Part shown: in pieces, positions 31,431-41,119 of the stretch
Layout of the letters: each line of letters opens with the position of its first letter
Position numbering within the stretch: the stretch's first letter is position 1
DNA from: Desulfotignum sp.
GTDB lineage: Bacteria > Desulfobacterota > Desulfobacteria > Desulfobacterales > Desulfobacteraceae
Direction of reading: 5' to 3'
Assembly: GCA_011389555.1 (NCBI GenBank)
Contig: JAABUD010000010.1
Location: 1 to 64,000, forward strand
Length of the DNA stretch: 64,000 nt
Notes under the pieces: model-generated
The model's database searches: none
Told to the model about the DNA's origin: nothing
The model's input: the letters and a program-made list of their open reading frames with translations, nothing else
Program-made: the position numbers and the translations under genes

Positions 31431-32036
31431 ATGAACGGTTTTGATCTGATGGTTCTGGTGATCGTTCTGTTCTGCATGATCCGGGGGATGTTCCGGGGAT
31501 TGATCCGGGAAGTGTCCGGAATCGTGGCAGTGATCGCCGGATTTTACGGGGCATTCACCTATTACTGGATGGTATCTCCCCATCTGGCTTTTCTGATTGA
31601 GACACCGGCAATCCGCCATCTGGTCAGTTTCGGTGTGTTGTTCTGCGGTATCGTGATTCTGGTGGGACTGATGGCCGCACTGATCCGAAAACTGATGCAT
31701 GTGGTATTTTTAGGGTGGGTGGACCGGACATTTGGTCTGGTTTTCGGAACAGCCAAGGGCGTTTTGATCGTATCGGTCCTGTTCATCATGCTGACCAGTT
31801 TTTTGCCGTCCGGATCTTCCACCATGATGACCCGATCTGAAACCGCACCCTATCTGGCAGAGATCTCCCGGACCATGACCCTGTTCATTTCCAGGAATCT
31901 GCGGGGTGATTTTCTGGAGCGGCTGAATTTATTCAAAGTGGAACATGCGCAAACAACAAAGGAAGGTGATACCGTTGGAATCATTGGCCCCCGTTCTGGA
32001 GGTGATCCGGACATTGCGGGGAAAAAACGGGTGTGA
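31431..32036 (+). CDS. CvpA family membrane protein
   Basis: NGFDLMVLVIVLFCMIRGMFRGLIREVSGIVAVIAGFYGA. Confidence 0.87.
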   Translation: MNGFDLMVLVIVLFCMIRGMFRGLIREVSGIVAVIAGFYGAFTYYWMVSPHLAFLIETPAIRHLVSFGVLFCGIVILVGLMAALIRKLMHVVFLGWVDRTFGLVFGTAKGVLIVSVLFIMLTSFLPSGSSTMMTRSETAPYLAEISRTMTLFISRNLRGDFLERLNLFKVEHAQTTKEGDTVGIIGPRSGGDPDIAGKKRV

Positions 32037-32775
32037 ATGGGATCGGCGCCAGACTCCGGCCACCATGTGGAAATGCCTGGCGGAAGAGGGGTATGAACTC
32101 AGACAGGCCCTGGCTGACCAGGATCTGGACAATACCTGTGAAGAGATGGGGGATGTGCTGTTCCAGATTGTTTTTATCATGGAGATATTTCATGATTCCG
32201 GACAGATCCCCATCTCCCGGGTGATGAACACGGTGAAAGAAAAAATGATCCGGCGGCACCCCCATGTGTATGGGGATGCGGTGGTAAAAAACCGTACCGA
32301 GTTGCTGGATCAGTGGGAGAAAATCAAGACCCGGGAAAAAAACGAAACTTTTCGTTTATCTGCCATGGATGATGTTCCCAAAGGGATGCCCGGGCTTATC
32401 CGGGCCATGAAGGTGTCTGAATCCGCTGTCAAAAAAGGGTTTGACTGGGAGAATATTCACCAGGTTATGGGCACGGTGAAAAGTGAGATTTCTGAATTTG
32501 AATCCGCTCTGGAACAAAAAGACGAAGACGAGATCATGCTGGAGTTCGGTGATATTTTGTTTTCTCTGGTGAATGTGGCCCGGTTTGCCGGTTTCCATCC
32601 TGAAACAGCCCTGGCCCGCGCCACAGCTAAATTTGAAAATCGGTTCCGTTTGATGGAAGCGGATCTGGCCGAAAAAAAAACGACCCTCCATGCCCTGTCC
32701 GCATCGGAAAAAGAGATTTTCTGGTCCCGGGCCAAACAGGCCCATGAAAACAATCAGTCGGGTGAAAAAGAGTGA
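31945..32775 (+). CDS. mazG: Nucleoside triphosphate pyrophosphohydrolase MazG (start may be a downstream TTG at 31975)
   Basis: LRGKNGCEWDRRQTPATMWKCLAEEGYELRQAL; EEMGDVLFQIVF; tandem MazG domains. Confidence 0.92.
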   Translation: MRKQQRKVIPLESLAPVLEVIRTLRGKNGCEWDRRQTPATMWKCLAEEGYELRQALADQDLDNTCEEMGDVLFQIVFIMEIFHDSGQIPISRVMNTVKEKMIRRHPHVYGDAVVKNRTELLDQWEKIKTREKNETFRLSAMDDVPKGMPGLIRAMKVSESAVKKGFDWENIHQVMGTVKSEISEFESALEQKDEDEIMLEFGDILFSLVNVARFAGFHPETALARATAKFENRFRLMEADLAEKKTTLHALSASEKEIFWSRAKQAHENNQSGEKE

Positions 32776-33140
32776 CCCGGAGACGATTGGACGTCTTTGG
32801 CTGTCTGGATCATTTCTCTGTTGTCTGGATCAATGAGCAGATAGGTGAAACGTGTCTTGTCCCGATGGTGGCTGTTTTCCGCGGCAGACAGGGACCGGGG
32901 GACCTGCCTGCCGGTGGATGGGTTCAGCGGCGCTGACTCGGCCGCTTCTGAGATGATTTTTTCCACAATTCCTGCCGCGACTTTACCGATAATGGTCTGC
33001 CGGGTCCCTTCTGAAGAGATCGCCCGGGGGGTGTCGGAGGACATGACAAATCGGCCTGATTTCTCCAGGATTTTTCCTTCACCCAGCTGCTTGAAATAAA
33101 GCCGCAGTACATTTTGAATCTGGTAGGCAGGTATTTGCAA
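32754..33140 (-). CDS. Conserved hypothetical protein (DVU0524-like family, tentative)
   Basis: MQIPAYQIQNVLRLYFKQL N-terminus as remembered for a deltaproteobacterial family; 128 aa. Confidence 0.6.
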   Translation of the reverse strand: MQIPAYQIQNVLRLYFKQLGEGKILEKSGRFVMSSDTPRAISSEGTRQTIIGKVAAGIVEKIISEAAESAPLNPSTGRQVPRSLSAAENSHHRDKTRFTYLLIDPDNREMIQTAKDVQSSPGHSFSPD

Positions 33141-33160
33141 TTACATATCTCCCGGCGGTT

Positions 33161-34447
33161 TCAATCGTCGAAATTGCCCTCAGGGCCTTTGTCGGAACTG
33201 ATCTTTGCCGCGTTTTCCCTGATCTTTTCATCGGTCCATTCATTGATGGATTCAATGGTTCGGGATTTAACTCCGGGATCATGGGATCGGTTTTCCAGAA
33301 TTTGGGATAACACAATATCCGCTGTGTCTTTGGCGTTGAATACTTCTGTGAGCAGTGTATGGACAAACGCCTGCACGCCCCGGGCCATGCGGTCTCGGAT
33401 CTCTGTAGGCTGGGCCAGAAACCGGTTTTCGAACGGGGCGTTGAGTTTTTTGAAATTGCCGCCGGTGAGCCCCTGGTCTTTGGCATAGGCCAGCATCTGC
33501 TGCCAGATGGCTTCATCCACGCCTTTGTCCGGCTGTTTGATAAACCGGCCGGCGTCGTCCAGAATGGCGTTGCCATAGTCATTCACCTGAACCCCCCAGG
33601 AGATCATCTGCAGGGCTGTGGCCACATTGGCTTTGGTGGTGCGGGTTTCCGCGGCAATCTGTCGGAGCCGGTCCGAGCTGTTGCCCGAGGTGCCGTGCTG
33701 GGCCCCGGAGACATTGTAAGGGCCTAAGGCCTCATGGATCCGGGCGGTCAACGGCACGTCGATGCCGGCATCGCTTTGCTCGATGCCGTGGGTGGTTCCG
33801 TTGTTCAACGCGATCCAGTCCGGAAAAATGCCGTGGGCGTTCAGTCCCTGGATCAGAAACAGAGCCTCCTGGGCCGTGGACAACCCCAGCTTGCCTTTGA
33901 TTTCCCCCACTTCGGTTTCCAGACCGGCCCATTTCGGAACCTGTGCCGCCAGTTCAATATTGGCCAGCAGGTTCTGGTCATCGGGCATATGGGAGGCATC
34001 GATGGCAATGGAGGTGATGCCTGCATCGAACAGGGAAGTGATTTCCGTTTTGGCCGGTTCGATGTCCGCCGGGGTTTTGATGCCGAAATGGTCGGCATGA
34101 ATGGCCACCGGTATGGTGATGCCCAGCTCGTTCATGAACGCGTCCGTCTGCCGGGCGATGTTCCACAGGTTGACGGCGCAGTAAGCGTTGGTGCCGCCTT
34201 CGGACCGGGCGATCTCGATGATAATGGCGGCATTGGCCTGCTGGGCCGCAGCCAGGGCGCCTCGAATGACAAACGCGTTTCTGCCGTTGGCCGCAATGGT
34301 CATGCAGCCACCTTTCTTGAGCATGGCCTGATCAATGTATTTGCCGCTGACAATCAATGCCTTGGAATGGGGAAACAGCTTTTTGACATTGGGGGGCCGG
34401 CCCGTATCCAAAGCGGTTTGAAAATCGGGGGTATGATGATGTGACAT
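33161..34447 (-). CDS. Class II fructose-bisphosphate aldolase family protein
   Basis: IPVAIHADHFG...ITSIAIDASHMP...ETEVGEIKGKLGLS...GAQHGTSGNSSDRLRQI. Confidence 0.82.
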   Translation of the reverse strand: MSHHHTPDFQTALDTGRPPNVKKLFPHSKALIVSGKYIDQAMLKKGGCMTIAANGRNAFVIRGALAAAQQANAAIIIEIARSEGGTNAYCAVNLWNIARQTDAFMNELGITIPVAIHADHFGIKTPADIEPAKTEITSLFDAGITSIAIDASHMPDDQNLLANIELAAQVPKWAGLETEVGEIKGKLGLSTAQEALFLIQGLNAHGIFPDWIALNNGTTHGIEQSDAGIDVPLTARIHEALGPYNVSGAQHGTSGNSSDRLRQIAAETRTTKANVATALQMISWGVQVNDYGNAILDDAGRFIKQPDKGVDEAIWQQMLAYAKDQGLTGGNFKKLNAPFENRFLAQPTEIRDRMARGVQAFVHTLLTEVFNAKDTADIVLSQILENRSHDPGVKSRTIESINEWTDEKIRENAAKISSDKGPEGNFDD

Positions 34448-34522
34448 GGTTTTTCTCCCATTGGTTTGTGGCGGTTGTGGACTGCTTTCTTTTTTTGGCA
34501 TGAAAATGTGTCAAAAGCAAGA

Positions 34523-34546
34523 AATATTCATCAATGAATGAATATT
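34523..34546. promoter_or_regulatory. Palindrome AATATTCAT-N6-ATGAATATT, candidate TetR/FadR-type operator
   Basis: Perfect 9-bp arms in the divergent aldolase/TetR intergenic region. Confidence 0.6.
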
Positions 34547-34672
34547 CAGAGAAAGAAATGTGGATTGATTTTTTGTGTTTATATCATAAGTGAATTTATC
34601 TTGAATGATAACTATTTGTAAAAAAAAGATAAAATGGCACAACTGGTTTGAAGTGTTTTTGAAAATCCCTTC

Positions 34673-34702
34673 TTGACATTTGCAAAAAACTGTTGTTAGA
34701 TA
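34673..34702 (+). promoter_or_regulatory. sigma70-like promoter of the TetR gene
   Basis: TTGACA, 17-18 nt, TTAGAT/TAGATA; just upstream of a second palindrome. Confidence 0.6.
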
Positions 34703-34719
34703 ATGAATTATTATTCATT
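34702..34719. promoter_or_regulatory. Palindrome AATGAAT-TATT-ATTCATT, candidate TetR autorepression operator
   Basis: Perfect 7-bp arms at the expected transcription start of the TetR gene; shares the ATGAAT half-site with 34523-34546. Confidence 0.65.
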
Positions 34720-34736
34720 TCAGTTGCGGATGCGAG

Positions 34737-35327
34737 GTGGGTTTGCAGAAAAAAAGATCGGAAAAATGCCACAATATTCTGAACAGCGCCGGGGCGGTGT
34801 TTGCAAAACACGGGTTCTACAAGGCCACCATTTCCCAGATTGCATCCCGGGCCGGGGTGGCGGACGGGACACTTTATCTGTATTTCAAAAACAAAGATGA
34901 CATTTTATATCAATATATCAGTTATAAAACCAGTATTGTATTTGAAAAGATGAATGATGCCGTGGCTGCCGGAAAAACGGCGGAGGAAAAGCTCAGAAAT
35001 CTGATTCGATGTCATTTGCAGGAATTCCAGAGCGACCGGCATATGGCGGTGATTTTTCAATCCGAGGTCCGGTATCTGCGGGATATTCAATCCCAGATCA
35101 AAGACATTTCAAAGATGTATCTGGACTTGTTGTCCGACATCATCGAACAGGGGCAGATCGAGGGTTCCATCCGCCAGGATCTGTTTGTGGGCCTGGTGAA
35201 GCGGTTCATCCTGGGTGCGGTGGAAGGGGTGATCTCCACCTGGGTATCCGCCGGGAGCCGGTATGATCTGGTGGCCATGGCCGATCCACTGGTGGATCTG
35301 TATCTGAACGGGGTGAAAGAAGGGTAA
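34737..35327 (+). CDS. TetR/AcrR family transcriptional regulator (FadR-like)
   Basis: ILNSAGAVFAKHGFYKATISQIASRAGVADGTLYLYFKNKDDIL HTH. Confidence 0.93.
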   Translation: MGLQKKRSEKCHNILNSAGAVFAKHGFYKATISQIASRAGVADGTLYLYFKNKDDILYQYISYKTSIVFEKMNDAVAAGKTAEEKLRNLIRCHLQEFQSDRHMAVIFQSEVRYLRDIQSQIKDISKMYLDLLSDIIEQGQIEGSIRQDLFVGLVKRFILGAVEGVISTWVSAGSRYDLVAMADPLVDLYLNGVKEG

Positions 35328-35468
35328 ATGCCATACAGTATATAAACGGCAGCAATTTTTTAAATGGATTTGAATCCGGGATTTTGCTTGACGGGAATCG
35401 TCATCTTTATTAAAGCTCTGTGAGTTTACATTCATAATCAGTTTGAGAATTTTTGGAGGAAACAGTAT

Positions 35469-37532
35469 ATGACTTCAATGATCGGTCCGGCAAGTTATCA
35501 GTTTTTCGGGATTTTCCCGGCAGCCATTCTGTCTTTCATCCTGCCAGTGGTGGGGATAGCCCTGTTCGCTTACATCATGGCCCGTCGGCTGGCGCCACTG
35601 GTCCGGGCGGCGCCGGATTTTCGCCTGGACCGCATCGGCCGGCGGATCATCCAGCTGATCACCATCTGGCTGGGGCAGATCAAACAGCCCCGGTACATGC
35701 TGGCAGGGGTGCTGCATATTGTCATCTTTGCCGGTTTTCTGATTCTGTCCATCCGATCCGTATCCCTGGTGATCCTCGGTCTTTCCGACGGGTTTGTCAT
35801 GCCGGGTTTCGAAGGCTGGCTGGGGAGCGCATATAACTTTTTAAAGGATTATGCCGCCACTTTTGTGCTCATTGCCTGTATTGTGGCCGGTATCCGCCGG
35901 GGTATATTCAAGCCGGCCCGGTATGCGGTGCCGGAAAAATACGGCAAGGACCATACTGCAGAAGCCGTCTTCGTGCTGGGAATAATCGCCACCCTGATGA
36001 TTTCAGAAAGCCTGTTCGAAGCGTCTGAACTGGCGTTTGCCTACCAGCAGACCGGAGAATGGCACTTTGTGGCCCCTTTGTCCCTGGTATGGATCTTCAC
36101 GCATATGCTGACCGGGGCATCTCTGGATTTTCTTCAGGGGCTTCATATCTTTTCCTATTTTCTGCATGACCTGACTTTTTTCTTTTTCCTGTGCTTTCTG
36201 CCTCTGGGCAAACACTTTCACGTGATCACCTCGATTTTCAATGTGTTTTTCATGCGTCTGGACAAAGGAAAAATCAAGCCGGTCAGATACGGTGTTTCCG
36301 ACGAACAACTGGATGATCTGGAGTCTTTCGGAGTCAAAAAACTGGAAGATTTCACCTGGAAGCATATGCTGGATTTTTATTCGTGTGCCGACTGCGGCCG
36401 GTGTTCCGACCAGTGTCCGGCCAATGCCGTGGGACGGCCCTTGTCCCCGCGGTTTATCACCATCAAGGCCCGGGACCTGATGTTTACCAATTATCCGTTG
36501 TCCGGAGAAATTTACAAGAGCAAGATGCTGGTGGAGGACATCTATACCGAGGATGAAATCTGGTCCTGCACCACCTGCGGTGCCTGCGAGGAAGAGTGTC
36601 CGCTGGCCATTGAATACATCAACAAGATCGTGGATCTGCGGCGGGGCATGGTGGATGAAGGACTGGTGCCCCAGTCTCTGCAAAAACCGCTGAAAGCCCT
36701 GGAAAAACGGGGCAATCCTTACGGCAAGATGGAGAAAAAACGGGCGGAATGGGCCCTGGAAAAAGAATTCAAGGCCAATTACCCTGTGAAGGATCTGACA
36801 AAAGATTCGGCCGATACCTTGTATTTTGTGGACAGCATCACGTCCTATGATGACACTATCCAGGAAATCGCCCGGCAGACCGCCGTGATCCTGCACCGGG
36901 CCGGCGTGGATTTCGGGGTTCTGGGCAAAAGAGAAAAAGACAGCGGCAACGAGGTGCTCCGGTTCGGTGAGGAGATGCTGTATCAGGACCTCAAGGAGCA
37001 GAATACCGAAGCGATCCTGGCCACCGGTGTCAAACAGATTGTCACCGCCGATCCCCATGCGTACAATGCCCTGAAAAATGATTATACCGGCCTGCCGCCG
37101 GTACGGCATATCAGTCAGGTGGTGGCGGAGAAGATCACCAGCGGGGCGTTGTCACTCAAGCCCTGTCTGCATCCGGAAAAGGTCTATGTGTACCACGATC
37201 CCTGTTATCTGGGACGGCACAACGGCATATACGAGGATCCCCGACAGGCCCTGGATGCCATTGACGGCCTGACCCGGGTGGAACTGGAAAAAAGCCGGGA
37301 CCGGTCTTTCTGCTGCGGCGGCGGCGGACTCATGCTGTTTTATGAGCCGGAAGAAGAAACCCGCATGGGGGTTCTGCGGGTGAACATGGCAGCGGAAGCC
37401 GGTGCCAACGTCATTGTGACGGCCTGCCCCTTCTGTCTGGTGAACATCCAGGATGCCATCAAGGTGGCTGGAAAGGAAGGTGAAATGGAGGCACTGGATT
37501 TTACGGAACTGATTGCCCGGCATGTAGCATAA
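35469..37532 (+). CDS. Membrane FeS oxidoreductase with CCG domains (EMO-like, ETF-linked)
   Basis: N-terminal TM region; CADCGRCSDQCP and CTTCGACEEECP 4Fe-4S motifs; CCG-type C-terminus (YHDPCYLGRHNGIYEDPR, SFCCGGGGLMLF); followed by etfBA. Confidence 0.88.
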   Translation: MTSMIGPASYQFFGIFPAAILSFILPVVGIALFAYIMARRLAPLVRAAPDFRLDRIGRRIIQLITIWLGQIKQPRYMLAGVLHIVIFAGFLILSIRSVSLVILGLSDGFVMPGFEGWLGSAYNFLKDYAATFVLIACIVAGIRRGIFKPARYAVPEKYGKDHTAEAVFVLGIIATLMISESLFEASELAFAYQQTGEWHFVAPLSLVWIFTHMLTGASLDFLQGLHIFSYFLHDLTFFFFLCFLPLGKHFHVITSIFNVFFMRLDKGKIKPVRYGVSDEQLDDLESFGVKKLEDFTWKHMLDFYSCADCGRCSDQCPANAVGRPLSPRFITIKARDLMFTNYPLSGEIYKSKMLVEDIYTEDEIWSCTTCGACEEECPLAIEYINKIVDLRRGMVDEGLVPQSLQKPLKALEKRGNPYGKMEKKRAEWALEKEFKANYPVKDLTKDSADTLYFVDSITSYDDTIQEIARQTAVILHRAGVDFGVLGKREKDSGNEVLRFGEEMLYQDLKEQNTEAILATGVKQIVTADPHAYNALKNDYTGLPPVRHISQVVAEKITSGALSLKPCLHPEKVYVYHDPCYLGRHNGIYEDPRQALDAIDGLTRVELEKSRDRSFCCGGGGLMLFYEPEEETRMGVLRVNMAAEAGANVIVTACPFCLVNIQDAIKVAGKEGEMEALDFTELIARHVA

Positions 37533-37602
37533 CGGTGTAAAAATAACGCAGACGGCGGAACATGTGAAACAGTTCCGCCCGCACAAGTAAAGGAGGTAAT
37601 AA

Positions 37603-38391
37603 ATGGAAATTTTAGTTTGTGTCAAGCGGGTTCCGGATACAGCGGAGAACGAATTTGAACTCAATTCAGCAGGAAATGATCTGGACCGTGACGACCTGGT
37701 CTATTCGGTGAATGAATGGGATAACTATGCGGTGGAAGAAGCCATCCAGATTGTGGACAATGTGGGCGGCTCTGTCACGGTGGTCACAGTGGGGGATGAC
37801 GAGTCCGAAGAGGTGCTGCGCCGGGAAATGGCCATGGGTGCCAACAATGGGGTTCTGCTCAGTGATGACCTCTTCGAAGGATCCGACGGCAAAGGCATTG
37901 CCGCCATCCTCAAGGCGGAAGTCGAGAAAGGCAAATACGACCTGATTCTCACCGGGGCCCAGGCGGACGAAGGGGCTGCCCAGGTGGGAGGCATGCTGGC
38001 CGCCCTGCTGGATTATCCGTATGCGTCGCTGGTGAACAAGATTGAAGTCAAGGAGGATAACTTGATTCATGTGGGCCGGGAAATCGAGGGTGGAAACCAG
38101 GAAATGAACGAAATTCAGCTTCCCTGTGTACTGTCCATCCAGACCGGTATCAATGAGCCCAGATATGTGGGAATCCGGGGGATCCGGAAAGTGGCCAGTG
38201 TGGATGTCCCGGTGAAAAGTGCCGGTGATCTGGGCATCGATTCCGCCAGCGTGGGTGAGGCCGGCGCCAAAACCCGGCGGGTGGATTATTTTGTACCGGA
38301 TCTCGGGGATGGTGCGGAAATGCTGGAAGGATCCACAGAAGAGATCATTGAAAAACTGATTGAAAAGCTGAAAGCCAAAGGAGGACTTTGA
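37603..38391 (+). CDS. etfB: Electron transfer flavoprotein beta subunit
   Basis: MEILVCVKRVPDTAENEFELN...LILTGAQADEGAAQVGGMLAALL. Confidence 0.95.
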   Translation: MEILVCVKRVPDTAENEFELNSAGNDLDRDDLVYSVNEWDNYAVEEAIQIVDNVGGSVTVVTVGDDESEEVLRREMAMGANNGVLLSDDLFEGSDGKGIAAILKAEVEKGKYDLILTGAQADEGAAQVGGMLAALLDYPYASLVNKIEVKEDNLIHVGREIEGGNQEMNEIQLPCVLSIQTGINEPRYVGIRGIRKVASVDVPVKSAGDLGIDSASVGEAGAKTRRVDYFVPDLGDGAEMLEGSTEEIIEKLIEKLKAKGGL

Positions 38392-38393
38392 TC

Positions 38394-39362
38394 ATGACAC
38401 AGATTTTTGCATATATTCCATTCAAGAACGGCGCCGCAGAAGATGTGGCATTGGAGTATCCGGATGCGGCAAAAAAAATCGATCCGTCCGCCCAGGTGAC
38501 AGCGGTGGTGGCAGGAACAGGCGGGGATCTGGACAAGGTGGCCGATGCCATGACCGGGATTTACAAAGAGGTCATCAAAATCGATCATGCGGATCTGGCC
38601 TATCCCAATGCGGAACGGGTCAGAAAAGCGCTGCTGGACGTCCTGCCCCATGACGGCATGATTCTGGTTCCTCATGATACCTTTGGCATGGACCTGGCAC
38701 CGGGGTTGTCCGTGAAAATGGATTCCGCGTATGCGGCCGATATCGTGGATTTCGAAGGCCTGGACGACACCCGCCTGAAAATGATCCGCCAGGAACTGGG
38801 TGGCGCGGTATATACCCATGTGACGTCCGATATCTCTTCAGGGGCGGTGGTCACCATCCGTCCGGGCTCTTTCGCTCCGACGGAAGACACATCCGCCGGC
38901 GGCAGTGTGGTGGACAAATCCGGTGACGTCAAGGACCTGAGCGCCAAAAGAAAATTTCTGGAAGTGGTGGAAGCCGAAGTCGGTGATGTGGATATTACCA
39001 AAGCCGATGTCCTGGTATCCGTGGGCCGGGGGATCGAAGACGAGGAAAATATCGAGGTTGCCCAGGAACTGGCCGATGCCATGGGTGCCGTGGTCTCCTG
39101 TTCCCGGCCGATCGTGGATGCCAAATGGCTGGAAAAATCCCGGCAGGTGGGAACTTCCGGACAGACCGTCAAGCCCAAGGTGTACTTGGCCATGGGTATC
39201 TCCGGATCGTTTCAGCATCTGGGGGGTGTCAAGGGAAATCCCTTTATCGTGGCGGTGAACAAAAATCCCAAAGCCCCGATTTTCCAGGTGGCGGATGTGG
39301 GGATTGTGGAAGATATCCTGGAGTTCATGCCAGAGCTGACCGAAGCGGTCAACTCCCTTTGA
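38394..39362 (+). CDS. etfA: Electron transfer flavoprotein alpha subunit
   Basis: VLVSVGRGIEDEENIEVAQELADAMGAVVSCSRPIVDAKWL...MGISGSFQHLGGVKGNPFIVAVNKNPKAPIF. Confidence 0.96.
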   Translation: MTQIFAYIPFKNGAAEDVALEYPDAAKKIDPSAQVTAVVAGTGGDLDKVADAMTGIYKEVIKIDHADLAYPNAERVRKALLDVLPHDGMILVPHDTFGMDLAPGLSVKMDSAYAADIVDFEGLDDTRLKMIRQELGGAVYTHVTSDISSGAVVTIRPGSFAPTEDTSAGGSVVDKSGDVKDLSAKRKFLEVVEAEVGDVDITKADVLVSVGRGIEDEENIEVAQELADAMGAVVSCSRPIVDAKWLEKSRQVGTSGQTVKPKVYLAMGISGSFQHLGGVKGNPFIVAVNKNPKAPIFQVADVGIVEDILEFMPELTEAVNSL

Positions 39363-39416
39363 TTGACAGTCTCACCGGTCTCTGGTGAAGAAAACAGCCA
39401 GGGCTGGAAAACAAAA

Positions 39417-39458
39417 AAGGCCGTGAAGAAACCTGAAAAGGGTTCTTCACGGCCTTTT
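39417..39458 (+). terminator. Rho-independent terminator after etfA
   Basis: 14-bp stem aaggccgtgaagaa / ttcttcacggcctt followed by TT. Confidence 0.9.
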
Positions 39459-39621
39459 GCTTGCCGAAACAACCTGAAAAATCAATTGAGTCAGCATAAT
39501 CGTTATTTTTAGTTATTTACGGTTCTTTCATTTATTTTTTATGGGTTTTTATTGACTAGAGTCTGAAATGGTTATAATTTTCCAGTAGCTTTTTATAATT
39601 GACCCAAAAGGAGAGAATCGT

Positions 39622-40449
39622 ATGGGATTCCGGTTCAAATTCATCGCGATCGCGATGTTTGTTTGTTTGTCCATCAACCCGGCTGCCGGAGATTCCTCCC
39701 GGGGCCTGATGATGGCGACCACCACCAGTACCGACAATACCGGCCTTCTGGAATATCTGGCCCCGGAATTTACCCGGGATACAGGGATCGAGTTGAAATG
39801 GGTGGCTGCCGGAACGGGCAAAGCGCTGAAACTGGGGGAAAACTGTGATGTGGATGTGTTGATGGTCCATGCCCCGGCAGCGGAACGGCAGTTCGTCACC
39901 AGCGGTTTTGGACTGGACCGTCGTGAAATCATGTATAATGATTTTGTGATCATTGGTCCGGAATCGGACCCGGCAAAAATCAGCGGCAGTTCGGTCAACA
40001 CGGCGTTGAAAAATATCGAAACGGATCAGAGTGATTTTATCAGCCGGGGGGATCATTCCGGTACCCATAAAAAAGAACTGGCCTTGTGGCAATCTGCCAG
40101 ACTGCCCATCCCTGAAACAGAATCCTGGTATATTCAGGCCGGGCAGGGAATGCTGGCCACCATCCATATGGCCGGTGAAAAAAATGCCTATACCCTGACA
40201 GACCGGGGAACCTATATCAAATATGAACATACGGCCAAAGGAAACCCAAAGTTGAAGATTCTGGTGGAAGGCGATGATTTCCTGAAAAATCAATACAGTG
40301 TCCTGGCCGTGAACCCGGATCGTTGCAAAAACGTCAATTTTGAGGCAGTTCAGCAGTTTTCAGACTGGATTACCGGAGAGAAAGCACAAACCATGATCCG
40401 TGCATTCAAGCTGCTGGACAAGACCTTGTTCATTCCCAATGCCGGATAG
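39622..40449 (+). CDS. Periplasmic substrate-binding protein, tungstate/molybdate TupA-like
   Basis: LMMATTTSTDNTGLLEYLAPEFTRDTGIELKWVAAGTGKALKLGENCDVDVLMVHAP; signal peptide. Confidence 0.88.
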   Translation: MGFRFKFIAIAMFVCLSINPAAGDSSRGLMMATTTSTDNTGLLEYLAPEFTRDTGIELKWVAAGTGKALKLGENCDVDVLMVHAPAAERQFVTSGFGLDRREIMYNDFVIIGPESDPAKISGSSVNTALKNIETDQSDFISRGDHSGTHKKELALWQSARLPIPETESWYIQAGQGMLATIHMAGEKNAYTLTDRGTYIKYEHTAKGNPKLKILVEGDDFLKNQYSVLAVNPDRCKNVNFEAVQQFSDWITGEKAQTMIRAFKLLDKTLFIPNAG

Positions 40450-40536
40450 ATACGTGGGGCGGCATTTTTTTTAAAAGATTTTCCGCCCGGCAAGGTCCTT
40501 TAGCGGAGTCCGGAAGTCCGGTCACAAGAAAGATCA

Positions 40537-40941
40537 TCACTCCTCAAACAAAGGGATCTGCGACACCCTCTGCTTGAGGTCTGCTTCCAGTTTCAGGGGC
40601 CGGCCTTCGATGTCGGCGATGACAAAGGTGACATCCGCATCAATACACACGGTGCCGGTGACCTTGTTCAATATCTTCTGCCGGATCACAGCGCTTTTGT
40701 TGCCGATTTTCTTGAGCCCGGATTGGACTTGAATGGTGTCTCCCACCCGGGCCGGATTGCGGTAGGAGATATTGATATTGACAACAAAAAACAAAAACCC
40801 ACTTTTCATGAATGTCTCCAGGTCCAGATGGTCTTCCAGCAGCTGCCAGCGGCCTTCTTCCAGAAATTCCAGATACCTGGCATTGTTCACGTGCTGGTAC
40901 AGGTCGGTGTGATATCCTCTGATTTTGATTTCCGTGTTCAT
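40537..40941 (-). CDS. Acyl-CoA thioesterase, 4HBT/hotdog fold
   Basis: IKIRGYHTDLYQHVNNARYLEFLEEGRW. Confidence 0.88.
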   Translation of the reverse strand: MNTEIKIRGYHTDLYQHVNNARYLEFLEEGRWQLLEDHLDLETFMKSGFLFFVVNINISYRNPARVGDTIQVQSGLKKIGNKSAVIRQKILNKVTGTVCIDADVTFVIADIEGRPLKLEADLKQRVSQIPLFEE

Positions 40942-41119
40942 TTGTACCTCCTGAGTTTCTGTTGATTCATCGGCCGCGCATCATATCACCGGGGATGGGT
41001 TTTGAAAACAGAATTCGGTCCATTGATTTTGGCCTTGAATAAAAGCCGGTGATCTGGTTTAACAGGGAGCATTGTCCGGAAAATGTCCTTCGGGCTGACC
41101 TGAAAACCAGAGGAATCTG

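Noticed and set aside
36003-37109. 368 aa minus-strand ORF inside the FeS oxidoreductase
   Set aside because: Antisense to clear 4Fe-4S and CCG motifs; no family resemblance.
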